A DNA stretch of 16,868 nucleotides from CAYVUM01 sp964619055 (lineage in GTDB: Bacteria > Pseudomonadota > Alphaproteobacteria > Rhodospirillales > Defluviicoccaceae), in NCBI GenBank assembly GCA_964619055.1, contig CAZUDB010000064.1:1-16868 (forward strand), written 5' to 3'. Shown here in pieces: positions 7,035 through 14,588 of this stretch. Made by a program: the position numbers and the translations under genes. How positions within the stretch are numbered: position 1 is the first letter of the stretch; each line of letters opens with the position of its first letter. The notes below the pieces were generated by a model. The model was not told the DNA's origin, made no database searches, and was given only the letters and a program-made list of their open reading frames with translations.

Positions 7035-7077
7035 AAACTAAGGGGCTTCAAAATGTTCGTCTGTGAGGTGCTTCACA
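7035..7077 (-). promoter_or_regulatory. Predicted CRP-type class II promoter of sRNA copy B
   Basis: The operator at 7062-7077 is TGTGA-GGTGCT-TCACA, a perfect match to both CRP half-sites. The -10 box is TAGTTT at 7035-7040, and the expected start near 7028 puts the operator centre (7069.5) at -41.5. The operator also lies 46 bases before the ATG of the divergent metal-receptor gene, so it could influence that gene too. Confidence 0.68.
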
Positions 7078-7123
7078 TAGCTTTGGATAAAGATCAGCCG
7101 CGCACCCGCCCGCTGAGGCGCCC

Positions 7124-7963
7124 ATGACGGCCGCGAATGGACACCGTACGAACGACCGGGGTGAGCTTATCGACGCCCTGAACCGGACGCATCATCCAGC
7201 GAGAGGGGATGTCCGGATTGTATCTCTGGTGCCGAGCCTAACCGAGTTGCTGTTCAGTCTGGGTCTCGGCGATGCCGTGGTTGGTCGAACCTCCTTTTGC
7301 ATTCACCCCGCCGGTTGCGTGGACGGTGTGCAAAGGGTCGGTGGAACCAAGAAGGTTGATCTGGCGACGGTTCGCCGCCTACGCCCAACTCACGTCCTTG
7401 TAAATGTCGACGAAACACCGAAAGCACTCGCGGAGGCGCTTGAAGCGTCCGGCACCAGCGTGGTTGTGACCCATCCGATTGAAGTCTCGGACAACATTGC
7501 TTTGGTTGGCTTGCTGGGTGCCTTATTCGACCGGGAGGAAGCGGCAGCAGACCTGTGCGCGAGGTTCAACGCAGCCTATGAACGAGTGGTTGAGGCCGCC
7601 CGAGCTTGGCCGCCGCGACGGGTGCTTTACTTGATTTGGCAGAACCCTTGGATGAGCGTGTCTGCCGATACCTACGTCTCCCGCATGCTGGCCCTCGCCA
7701 ATATAGCGACGGTGGCGGATGATCCATCAAGCCGCTATCCCGTGTTGGAGATTGCGGAAGCCATTCTGGACGAAGTTGACGACGTAATGTTCTCGTCTGA
7801 GCCGTTCCCCTTTAACGAGAAGCACGTGGAGGCCTTCGCGCACCGGTGGCCGCGGCATTCGCAAAAGGCAATCCGGGTCGATGGAGAGCTGTTGTCGTGG
7901 TACGGCAGCCGCGCCGTTGCAGGCCTCGACTACCTGCGCCGCCTTCGCGAAGGCATGGCGTGA
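7124..7963 (+). CDS. Helical-backbone metal receptor (cobalamin/Fe-siderophore-binding-protein fold)
   Basis: A 279-residue protein. RIVSLVPSLTELLFSLGLG (31-49) is the hallmark start of the BtuF/FepB-type periplasmic-binding fold. VGGTKKVDLATVRRLRPTHV (72-91) and LIWQNPWMSVSADTYVSRML in the second lobe also match. Unlike true BtuF it has no signal peptide: the N-terminus is hydrophilic (MTAANGHRTNDRG), so it is probably cytoplasmic. No ABC permease or ATPase gene is adjacent. It may therefore bind a corrinoid or metal chelate for a purpose other than uptake; the ligand is unknown. GAGG lies 6 bases before ATG 7124. It converges on the PfkB kinase gene with 14 bases between stops. Confidence 0.85.
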   Translation: MTAANGHRTNDRGELIDALNRTHHPARGDVRIVSLVPSLTELLFSLGLGDAVVGRTSFCIHPAGCVDGVQRVGGTKKVDLATVRRLRPTHVLVNVDETPKALAEALEASGTSVVVTHPIEVSDNIALVGLLGALFDREEAAADLCARFNAAYERVVEAARAWPPRRVLYLIWQNPWMSVSADTYVSRMLALANIATVADDPSSRYPVLEIAEAILDEVDDVMFSSEPFPFNEKHVEAFAHRWPRHSQKAIRVDGELLSWYGSRAVAGLDYLRRLREGMA

Positions 7964-7977
7964 GGCCGGAGGATCCG

Positions 7978-8823
7978 CTAAGCGAGCAGGGCAGCTACGG
8001 CCATGGGCGGAAGCACGCTGCTCTCCCACAGGGTTGCCTCGCCCCCCCAGGCAACGGCCGTGTCGAGGGACTCAGGCACCGAGGCGCCGGACATCAAGGC
8101 ATGGACAAGACCGGCAGCAAACGTGTCGCCGGCACCGGTTGTGTCGATCGGTTGGACGCGACGCGCGGGCGCCCGAACGGTGCGATGTTCCGCGTAGGCA
8201 ACCACGCCGCTGGCGCCATGGGTCACAATCACCCACTGCAAATGCTGCCCGGCGATCCGCTGACCAGCCTTGAAGGGATCATACAGCAACTCGGCGCCCA
8301 CGTCAGACGCCGACGCCACCAGGATGTGGGCCGGACGTGCTTGGTTTTCCCACGGAGGGACGTGGGCGATCACAAGGCTGTCCGCCACCTTGGCTTCAAG
8401 CAGCTCGGAGAGGTCACCGCGCCGGCTGCGCACATAGATGCAATCCGCCGCGATCTCCAACAGCCGCCGCGGCGGCTCCTCCTCATGGGTTCGCACCACG
8501 TTGATGATTGTGCGCTCACCGCAACCGTTGACCAGGATCAGGGACCGGGTTGTGGGCTGATCCAGGCGTGCGATATGGCGGGTATCAATGCCGAGCTCAG
8601 TGAGCTCGGCAAGCAGGTCGTCACCACGTTCGTCCTGCCCGATCGAGCCGACAATCATGACGTCGTGGCCGGCAAGCGCCAACGGCACGGCCGTGCACGA
8701 CGCGCCGCCGCCGAGCCGGGGACCATTCCAATGCCCGGCCAAGTGGGTCCCTTCGATAAGCGGATCGTGGAGTTTGACGACCTCGTCAACTGCAACGGAC
8801 CCGATGACGACGATCCGCGCCAT
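7978..8823 (-). CDS. PfkB-family carbohydrate kinase
   Basis: A 281-residue kinase of the ribokinase fold. The N-terminal strand is MARIVVIGSVAVDEVV, the substrate-side glycine motif RLGGGASCTA is at 36-45, and the C-terminal PfkB signature DTTGAGDTF at 227-235 contains the catalytic base D233. Members phosphorylate sugars, nucleosides or sugar acids with ATP. The specificity here is not clear, though ribokinase- or adenosine-kinase-like substrates are possible. ATG 8823 is preferred over the longer TTG-initiated frame (to 8940) because family similarity begins there, although no Shine-Dalgarno is evident. It is divergent from an MFS permease, which suggests uptake and phosphorylation of a shared substrate. 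Confidence 0.9.
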   Translation of the reverse strand: MARIVVIGSVAVDEVVKLHDPLIEGTHLAGHWNGPRLGGGASCTAVPLALAGHDVMIVGSIGQDERGDDLLAELTELGIDTRHIARLDQPTTRSLILVNGCGERTIINVVRTHEEEPPRRLLEIAADCIYVRSRRGDLSELLEAKVADSLVIAHVPPWENQARPAHILVASASDVGAELLYDPFKAGQRIAGQHLQWVIVTHGASGVVAYAEHRTVRAPARRVQPIDTTGAGDTFAAGLVHALMSGASVPESLDTAVAWGGEATLWESSVLPPMAVAALLA

Positions 8824-8863
8824 GCGCAACTGTTTAGACCCCCGGACTGGCTGTGGCTGGGAC

Positions 8864-8891
8864 ACTATCCCCGGTTGCTGGCACGTCGCAA
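8864..8891 (-). promoter_or_regulatory. Possible promoter of the PfkB kinase gene
   Basis: Minus strand TTGCGA (8886-8891), a 16-base spacer, and GATAGT (8864-8869). Each hexamer matches the sigma70 consensus at 4 of 6 positions. Directly upstream is the palindrome at 8893-8907. Confidence 0.4.
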
Positions 8892-8892
8892 G

Positions 8893-8907
8893 GTGTTCTC
8901 GGAACAC
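8893..8907. promoter_or_regulatory. Perfect operator-like palindrome in the kinase/permease divergent region
   Basis: GTGTTC-TCG-GAACAC, a perfect 6+3+6 inverted repeat in the 167-base gap between divergent genes. A wider pair, AAGGTGTT (8890-8897) and AACACCTT (8918-8925), overlaps it. It is probably a binding site for a dimeric regulator not encoded in this window. Confidence 0.5.
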
Positions 8908-8990
8908 GCGGATAAACAACACCTTCTCAAGCAGACCCAATTCCGGTCACGCCCATTTAAGCCGAACTTGACCGCAACGGAGGCAGGGCC

Positions 8991-10133
8991 GTGACCGCCG
9001 TTCGGCTTGCCGGTTTCTACACAGCATTGTTTTTGGTCATGGGTGTGCTACTGCCGTTCTGGCCCGTTTGGTTGGCCGAACGAGGTCTCGCTGCCAGCCA
9101 GATCGCCGCGGTGGTCGCCTTCGGCGTGATGATCAAGGTTGTCGGCAATCCGCTGGCCGCCGAGGCGGCGGACCGCCTGGGTGAGCGGCGCAGGCCGATC
9201 CTGGCGCTGGCTCTCGTTGCCTTTGCGGGCTTTCCACTATTCGCCTTGACCGAGAGCTTTTGGCCCATCCTCGCGGTCACCATCCTGTGCTGGGGGGTTT
9301 TTCCCGCGACCCTGCCACTGACCGAGAGCCTGACAATGCTGGCCGTGCAATCGGGCCGTGCCAACTATGGCCGTGTCAGGCTCTGGGGCTCCGTCAGCTT
9401 TATTGTCGCTGCCGTTGGCGCCGGGGAAGTGCTGACCGGGGCCGGCGTTGGTGCGGTGTTCTGGATGGTGCTCGCCGGCCTCGCGGGTGTGGTCCTGGCC
9501 GCGGCGGCGTTGCCGGATTTGCGCCCCAGCCGTCCTACCGCCTGGACTCGGCCAAGGCTTTCGGCTCTCGTGGTGTTGCGTCGTCCGGGCCTGCCACTTT
9601 TGCTTGCCGCCGCCGGTGCAGTTCAGGCGAGCCATGCTGTTTACTATGTTTTCGCCACGCTTCACTGGCGCAGCGTCGGTTATACCGAGGATGTGATCGG
9701 AATGTTGTGGGCCGAAGGCGTGATCGCCGAGATCGTGCTGTTCGCCTACGGCGATCGCTTGGTTCATCGGGTTGGAGCGGCGCGACTGGTCTTGATCGGC
9801 GGGCTCGCCGGTGTGATCCGGTGGGCGGGCACGGGGCTGTATGACGCGCTTCCCGTTTTGCTGGTTGTTCAGGCGCTCCATGCCTTTACCTATGGCGCAA
9901 CTCACATTGGCACCATTCATCTGATCGCCGGGTTGGTGCCGTCCGAAAACTCGGCGGCGGCGCAGAGCTTATACTCCAGTATTGTGATGGGGCTTGCCTT
10001 GGGCCTGACCGTGCTGGCGGCGGGGCCCCTGTATGCCGCGCTTGGTGGTGGCGCATTCCTGGTCATGGCGCCGCTGGCCGGTATTGGCGCGGGCTTGGCC
10101 CTTGCATTCGCTCTGAAGCGATCCGATTCATAA
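8991..10133 (+). CDS. MFS transporter, HcaT/nucleoside-permease-like
   Basis: A 380-residue membrane protein with about 12 hydrophobic segments. The N-terminal GFYTALFLVMGVLLPFWPVW, the loop AAEAADRLGERRRPI (MFS motif A-like, after helix 2) and GRVRLWGSVSFIVAA in helix 5 place it in the MFS_1-like group with HcaT (3-phenylpropionate) and nucleoside/H+ symporters. The substrate is not identifiable. The start GTG 8991 has GGAGG 7 bases upstream. The divergent PfkB kinase is the likely functional partner. It converges on the anti-sigma gene with a 53-base gap that shows no obvious terminator. Confidence 0.88.
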   Translation: MTAVRLAGFYTALFLVMGVLLPFWPVWLAERGLAASQIAAVVAFGVMIKVVGNPLAAEAADRLGERRRPILALALVAFAGFPLFALTESFWPILAVTILCWGVFPATLPLTESLTMLAVQSGRANYGRVRLWGSVSFIVAAVGAGEVLTGAGVGAVFWMVLAGLAGVVLAAAALPDLRPSRPTAWTRPRLSALVVLRRPGLPLLLAAAGAVQASHAVYYVFATLHWRSVGYTEDVIGMLWAEGVIAEIVLFAYGDRLVHRVGAARLVLIGGLAGVIRWAGTGLYDALPVLLVVQALHAFTYGATHIGTIHLIAGLVPSENSAAAQSLYSSIVMGLALGLTVLAAGPLYAALGGGAFLVMAPLAGIGAGLALAFALKRSDS

Positions 10134-10186
10134 CGTCTGCTGCAGGGTGACGGGCCGTTGACACGTAGGCGAAGTGGCTATTTCGA

Positions 10187-10546
10187 TCAGCGATCGGAGA
10201 GGCGGGCGGCTAGAATGGCGTTCACCAAGTCCGTCGGGATCTCCGTCGGTAGGGACGCGCTCGGATCGTCAAATGCCAACTTGCCCAGGCGCACAGCCTT
10301 CGCATACCTTTCAAAATGCGAGCGGCACATAGGGCAAATTGCCATGTGAAATTCGAAGCGGCGGCGGGCCCTATCGCTCAAGTCTTCCTCGACGTAATCG
10401 ATAATAAACTGCTCAAAATCCAGGCATGTAATCTGGCCCGGAAAGTACTGCAGGAACAGGCTCGCCATCCAGCGGCGGACGGGCCCGGCCTTGGCCGGGT
10501 CTCCCATCATGCGATTGAGCCAGCGGATCGCTGTCTCCTTGATCAT
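10187..10546 (-). CDS. Zinc-binding (ZAS-type) anti-sigma factor
   Basis: A 119-residue soluble protein with no membrane segment. The core C41 ... H67-x3-C71-x2-C74 (FHMAICPMC) is the zinc-associated anti-sigma motif, which folds around an ECF sigma factor and can be redox-sensitive. The gene starts 13 bases after the stop of the ECF sigma gene, so the two are co-transcribed and presumably act as a pair. ATG 10546 is used. The open frame runs further back into the sigma gene, but that extension is a shadow. No sensor domain is attached, so the signal it reads is not evident. Confidence 0.85.
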   Translation of the reverse strand: MIKETAIRWLNRMMGDPAKAGPVRRWMASLFLQYFPGQITCLDFEQFIIDYVEEDLSDRARRRFEFHMAICPMCRSHFERYAKAVRLGKLAFDDPSASLPTEIPTDLVNAILAARLSDR

Positions 10547-10559
10547 CGATCCGACACCA

Positions 10560-11360
10560 TCACCGTGAGATTTCCTCGAACACGGGCAACAACAAAGCCT
10601 TGAGCGCGAGCCGGGCCCGATGCAGCCGGGTTTTGGCAGCACCGATACCGATTCCGAGCTTGGCCGCCGCTTCCTCGGTACTCAGATCTTCTATGTCACG
10701 AAGGATTATGATGGTGCGCAAGCTCTCCGGCAGCTGATCGATGGCCGCGCGCACCGAATCGCGAACGCCGGCGCGCTGGATCAACTCCTCCGCGCTGTCG
10801 CTTGTGTCCTCCGTGGGGCCGACGCGCACGCCATCCTCATCGAATTGCGGCAAGAGGTCCTCGATCGATTGTTCGGGCCTACGATTGCGCTTTCGAAGGC
10901 GCATCAGCGCCGCGTTGACCGTGATGCGATGTAGCCACGTGCCTAGGTCGGCACGAGCCTCGAAACGATCAATAGTCCGAAACGCGCTCAAGAAAGCATC
11001 TTGAACGCAATCCGCCGCCGTGTCTTCGTCGCGGACAATCCGCCGCGCTGTGACCAGCATTCGGCCGCCGTAGCGCTGCACCAGCACGGCACAAGCTTTG
11101 TCGTCCCCCGCGCGCAGGCGCTCCAGAAAATCGGCCGCCGCTGGGTCCGTATCGGGATCGGCGATTTGGTCGTTCCGTTCGACCACGTTAGCGTCCTTCA
11201 CAACGCGCCGGTGTGGTGTTGCGACAGCCGAGGGTGGCGTTCCGTGAGCCGGCTTGCGCCGGTGTGAATGATGTCCCGGCCGCCGTGGCATGGCGCTGCG
11301 CGCAGATGCCGGATCCAAAAAAACGCCCGCAGCGTTCGTTAGAATAGCCGCTGAACTCAT
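10560..11360 (-). CDS. ECF-family RNA polymerase sigma factor with a long N-terminal extension
   Basis: 266 residues from ATG 11360 (GGGAG 9 bases upstream). Sigma region 2 spans about 77-160, with the DCVQDAFLSAFRTIDRF and TWLHRITVNAAL segments. Sigma region 4 spans about 200-258, with the helix-turn-helix LSTEEAAAKLGIGIGAAKTR. The first 70 or so residues are rich in Pro, Ala, Arg and His and look disordered, which is unusual for an ECF factor of this size. GTG 11201 would give a standard 213-residue protein without most of that extension, but lacks a ribosome-binding site. It directs RNA polymerase to a stress regulon and is presumably held by the downstream ZAS anti-sigma factor. No ECF-type autoregulatory promoter was identified with confidence. 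Confidence 0.9.
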   Translation of the reverse strand: MSSAAILTNAAGVFLDPASARSAMPRRPGHHSHRRKPAHGTPPSAVATPHRRVVKDANVVERNDQIADPDTDPAAADFLERLRAGDDKACAVLVQRYGGRMLVTARRIVRDEDTAADCVQDAFLSAFRTIDRFEARADLGTWLHRITVNAALMRLRKRNRRPEQSIEDLLPQFDEDGVRVGPTEDTSDSAEELIQRAGVRDSVRAAIDQLPESLRTIIILRDIEDLSTEEAAAKLGIGIGAAKTRLHRARLALKALLLPVFEEISR

Positions 11361-11386
11361 CGGTGGCTTCTCCCGTTTCAAGGCAA

Positions 11387-11440
11387 CGTCTCAACACCAT
11401 GAAACGTGGCTGAGATTGCGTCTCAACGGAAATGCCGTTG
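11387..11440 (-). repeat. Repeats in the ECF sigma upstream region
   Basis: GTTGAGACG (minus strand) occurs at 11387-11395 and again at 11419-11427, 32 bases apart. The second copy overlaps the perfect inverted repeat CAACGG-N5-CCGTTG (11424-11440) and the shorter GAGA-N5-TCTC (11412-11424). Minus strand TTGAGA (within the second copy), a 16-base spacer and TTTCAT could be a sigma70-type promoter running through it. Confidence 0.45.
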
Positions 11441-11507
11441 TACAATGGATTCAATACCCGATGCCTATGATCTCGGCGGAGTGCTCAACGGCAGGCGTGG
11501 TAAAGCG

Positions 11508-12248
11508 CTAAGGCGTCCAATGGAGCGTGATATCTCGTGCAATGGGCCTGAAGCCACAGCGTCTATAAAGGCCCATGGACGCTTCATTGACCGATTGGGT
11601 GGCCGCAACCAGGCGATCCGCGCGTCCCGAATACTGGGCGAGGGCGGCGCTGATGAGGGTCGCTCCGAAACCGCGACCCTGGTGGCGCGGATCAACGGCG
11701 ATCAGGTCGATGATCGCGTCCGTACCGCGGCGCAGGAGCAGATTGAAGCCGGCGACATGATCGCCGTCGCGAACGACAAGGGCTGTTTCGGCTCTTCCGC
11801 GAAGCGCATTGTCGACCCAACGCTCTTTCGCGGCATCGGCCAATGCGTTCGGAATATTGGGGTCTAGGTGCATCCGATCCTGCTGAAACGCGATGCGACC
11901 CAGCGCGCGACAGGCCGCGTGGTCCTGGGGAACGGCGATCGCAACGCCCTCAGGAAGCGCCCCGTGATCTGACTCAATCGGTTTTTCGAAGGTTACCAGT
12001 GTTTCGATCGGTCGAAAGCCGGCGGCCAACAGTGCATGTTGCGTGGTCCGATTGCCTTCGGGCACGCGACACACGATCAAGGCCACGCGATCTCGGCGTG
12101 CGGTGGCCAGCAGATGGGTGAGGGAAGCGCCCAGCGCCAATGGATCTTTCCGCTCGATCAGGTCAAGCCGCCAAGCCGGCGCACCGAGAAATTCCGCCTC
12201 GAAGGGCTGGCCGGTGATGGTGATGCCGTCAGCCATGCGACCCGTCAT
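11508..12248 (-). CDS. GNAT-family N-acetyltransferase
   Basis: 246 residues. The C-terminal half carries the acetyl-CoA-binding motif A, IDLIAVDPRHQGRGFGATLI (180-199, with Q190-x2-G-x-G), followed by NEASMGLYRRCGFRP (221-235), the usual motif B. The N-terminal half is divergent and may be a second, degenerate GNAT-like lobe or the substrate domain; the arrangement resembles the TDP-fucosamine acetyltransferase type, but the acceptor is not known. The start ATG 12248 overlaps the proB TGA by 4 bases (ATGA), so it is translationally coupled to proB. GNAT genes within or next to the rplU-rpmA-obg-proB block are common in alphaproteobacteria. Confidence 0.87.
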   Translation of the reverse strand: MTGRMADGITITGQPFEAEFLGAPAWRLDLIERKDPLALGASLTHLLATARRDRVALIVCRVPEGNRTTQHALLAAGFRPIETLVTFEKPIESDHGALPEGVAIAVPQDHAACRALGRIAFQQDRMHLDPNIPNALADAAKERWVDNALRGRAETALVVRDGDHVAGFNLLLRRGTDAIIDLIAVDPRHQGRGFGATLISAALAQYSGRADRLVAATQSVNEASMGLYRRCGFRPIARDITLHWTP

Positions 12249-13429
12249 CGCACAACCAAATCGTCGCGGTGGATCAATTCATCCGGGCCGCGCCAGCCCA
12301 GACACATTTCGAAGTCCACACTTTGCCGACCGACGATGCGTCGGGCATCATCAGCCGAATAGGCCACGAGGCCGCGGCCGATCTCCCGGCCGCTGGTGTT
12401 GACGACGATTACGGCATCGCCCTTCTCGAAATCGCCGTTGACGCCGATGACCCCGGCCGGCAGCAGGCTTTTGCCTGCGGCAAGCGCCCGCTCGGCGCCG
12501 CTGTCGACGACCAGTGTTCCGCTGGGGCGGAGCGCGCCACCGATCCAGCGTTTGCGATGGGTTTGGGGGGTCGTGCTGGGCAGAAACCAAGTGCAGCGGG
12601 CGCCGGCCTCGATGGCCGCTAGCGGTGAGGACACCCTGCCATCGGCGATCACGAGCCGGCAACCGGCGGCAAGCGTGATGCGGGCGGCAGCGATTTTCGT
12701 GACCATGCCGCCTGTGCCAACGCCGGACCCGGAGCCGCCGGCGGCGGCCTCAATGTCCGCCGTGATGGTGCGGACGACGGGCAGCCACCGTGCCGTCGGG
12801 TCCTTACGGGGATTGGCGGTGTAAAGGCCGTCCACGTCGGACAGCAGCACCAGGGTATCCGCCGAAACCATAGCGGCAACCCGGGCGGCCAGCCGGTCAT
12901 TGTCCCCGACCTTGATTTCGTCCGTCGCCACCGTGTCGTTCTCATTGATGAGGGGAATTGCACCGACGTTCAGCAGTGCTGTCAACGTCTTGCGCGCATT
13001 CAGGTAGCGCCGCCGATGTTCGGTATCGCTTAAGGTCAGAAGCACTTGCGCGACCGTGATGTGATGGCGGGCGAGCGTTTCCTGAAAGGCATGGGCGAGG
13101 CGAATCATGCCGGTGGCCGCCGCCGCTTGCTTCTGTTCCAGGCGAAGGGGACCGTCGGTCCATCCGAGTGGACGGCGGCCCAGGGCGATCGCGCCGGAGG
13201 AGACGATCAGGACCTCCCGCCCTGCCGCATGAAGGCGTGCGATATCCGCGATCAGGGCTTCCAGCCAGGTTCGATGGACCGTGCTGCGGGCCTCGTCAAC
13301 GAGAAGGGCCGAGCCGATCTTGATGATGAGCCGGTTCGCGTGGGCGATATCGGTGCTGTCGGGGGGAGCGCTCATGCGCAAGCCAAGGCTAGGAGGCGGA
13401 TGAGAATCGAGCGGCGCCGGACGCGCCAT
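12245..13429 (-). CDS. proB: Glutamate 5-kinase with C-terminal PUA domain
   Basis: Catalyses ATP-dependent phosphorylation of glutamate, the first step of proline synthesis. Signatures of the amino-acid kinase domain are IIKIGSALLV, VSSGAIALG, LINENDTVATDEI, GDNDRLAARVA and LLSDVDGLYTANP. GTGGMVTKI is the nucleotide-side glycine motif, and a PUA domain follows (from about TLVVDSGAERAL to the end). ATG 13429 overlaps the obg stop (TGATG). An internal ATG at 13375 would give 376 residues, close to the usual length, and remove a proline-rich leader (PAPLDSHPPPS). Neither start has a clear Shine-Dalgarno. No proA lies in the window. Confidence 0.95.
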   Translation of the reverse strand: MARPAPLDSHPPPSLGLRMSAPPDSTDIAHANRLIIKIGSALLVDEARSTVHRTWLEALIADIARLHAAGREVLIVSSGAIALGRRPLGWTDGPLRLEQKQAAAATGMIRLAHAFQETLARHHITVAQVLLTLSDTEHRRRYLNARKTLTALLNVGAIPLINENDTVATDEIKVGDNDRLAARVAAMVSADTLVLLSDVDGLYTANPRKDPTARWLPVVRTITADIEAAAGGSGSGVGTGGMVTKIAAARITLAAGCRLVIADGRVSSPLAAIEAGARCTWFLPSTTPQTHRKRWIGGALRPSGTLVVDSGAERALAAGKSLLPAGVIGVNGDFEKGDAVIVVNTSGREIGRGLVAYSADDARRIVGRQSVDFEMCLGWRGPDELIHRDDLVVR

Positions 13430-14460
13430 CACGGATGGAACGGCTCAAGCACCGGCACCTCTTCCGCGCGGCTTGCGCTGATGCGCTCAGATGCCACGCG
13501 TAGAACATCCCGAATGCCAGAACCACTGACCGCGGAGACTACCATGACGTCGTCCACGTCCGAAGCGCGCGACAGCGCGGATCGTGCCGTAGAAATCTCC
13601 GCTTCAGTCATAGCGTCGGCCTTGGTTAGGACCACAATCTCCGGACGACGGGCCAGGTCCGCATCGTAAGCCGCCAGTTCGGTCCGGATAGCTGCGTAAG
13701 CGTAGGCGATGTCGGCCCCTAGGCCGTCTACGAGATGCAGCAGAACACGGCACCGCTCGACATGGCCGAGGAAGCGGGTTCCGAGGCCGGCGCCAGCATG
13801 GGCGCCTTCGATGAGACCCGGAATGTCGGCCAGAACAAACGTGTCCTCATCCACCGCTACCACACCCAGGTTGGGGTGCAGCGTGGTGAAGGGATAGTCG
13901 GCGATTTTCGGGCGGGCGCGCGAGCAGGCGGCCAGGAACGTTGATTTTCCCGCATTCGGCAACCCGATCAGCCCCGCATCGGCAATCAGCTTGAGGCGCA
14001 GCCACAGCCAGCGTTCTTCCCCCGGCTGCCCCGGCTTGGCGTAGCGTGGTGCCTGGTTGATGGACGACTTAAAGCGCGTGTTGCCGGCACCACCGCGTCC
14101 GCCGTGGGCGACGACGACTCGCTGGCCTGGTTCGGTCAGATCCGCGATCAGGCTTTCCTTATCCTCGGCCAAGATTTGGGTTCCGACGGGCACGGTCAGC
14201 ACCACGTCGCTCCCGCTGGCGCCGGTTCGGTCCTTGCCCATGCCATGGCCACCGCGTGCTGCCTTGAAATGCTGTCGGTAGCGAAAGTCAATGAGCGTGT
14301 TCAGCGCGGCTGCTGCTTCGACGATGACGTCGCCGCCACGACCGCCGTCACCGCCGTTCGGACCGCCAAACTCGACAAACTTCTCACGGCGGAAGGAGAC
14401 GCAGCCGTTGCCTCCGTCACCGCTCTGCACCCAGACCTTGGCTTCATCGAGGAATTTCAC
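13429..14460 (-). CDS. obg: Obg/CgtA ribosome-associated GTPase
   Basis: 343 residues. The glycine-rich Obg fold spans about residues 1-158 (FLDEAKVWVQSGDGGNGC, GGPNGGDGGRGGDVI). The G domain follows with G1 GLPNAGKST (166-174), switch I TTLHPNLG (192-199), G3 DIPG (212-215) and G4 TKAD (279-282, in place of the canonical NKxD). Obg acts in late 50S assembly and stress signalling. The start is GTG 14460, because GGAGG lies 7 bases upstream and the family N-terminus begins there; the open frame extends to 14508 without similarity. The 128-base gap up to rpmA shows no clear terminator. The gene order L21-L27-Obg is widely conserved. Confidence 0.96.
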   Translation of the reverse strand: MKFLDEAKVWVQSGDGGNGCVSFRREKFVEFGGPNGGDGGRGGDVIVEAAAALNTLIDFRYRQHFKAARGGHGMGKDRTGASGSDVVLTVPVGTQILAEDKESLIADLTEPGQRVVVAHGGRGGAGNTRFKSSINQAPRYAKPGQPGEERWLWLRLKLIADAGLIGLPNAGKSTFLAACSRARPKIADYPFTTLHPNLGVVAVDEDTFVLADIPGLIEGAHAGAGLGTRFLGHVERCRVLLHLVDGLGADIAYAYAAIRTELAAYDADLARRPEIVVLTKADAMTEAEISTARSALSRASDVDDVMVVSAVSGSGIRDVLRVASERISASRAEEVPVLEPFHP

Positions 14461-14588
14461 CGTTCCGCCTCCGGCGCACAGACACGCATCATGGCCGGGC
14501 CGGCGCACGGTACACGCGGTTCCGCCCTGGCACGGCCGAATTTCGAGAGGCGCGATGCCGCCGCGCGAACCGGGGCGCAGCGTGAGCG

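Noticed and set aside
6798..7077. Plus-strand riboswitch or attenuator for the metal-receptor gene at 7124
   Set aside because: The GC hairpins have their A/T runs on the 5' side in plus orientation, so they cannot terminate plus transcripts; the minus-strand reading explains hairpins, T runs and promoters together.
7846..8994. 382-codon plus-strand open frame spanning the end of the metal-receptor gene and the PfkB gene
   Set aside because: It overlaps two well-supported genes, one on each strand, and its composition (His, Arg, Gly, Pro rich) is that of a GC-driven shadow.
9237..9920. 227-codon minus-strand frame inside the MFS gene
   Set aside because: It is antisense to a clear 12-helix transporter and shows no domain signature.
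10134..10186. Promoter from TTGACA in the gap between the MFS and anti-sigma genes
   Set aside because: The nearest -10-like hexamer is only 15 bases away and no gene follows on the plus strand.
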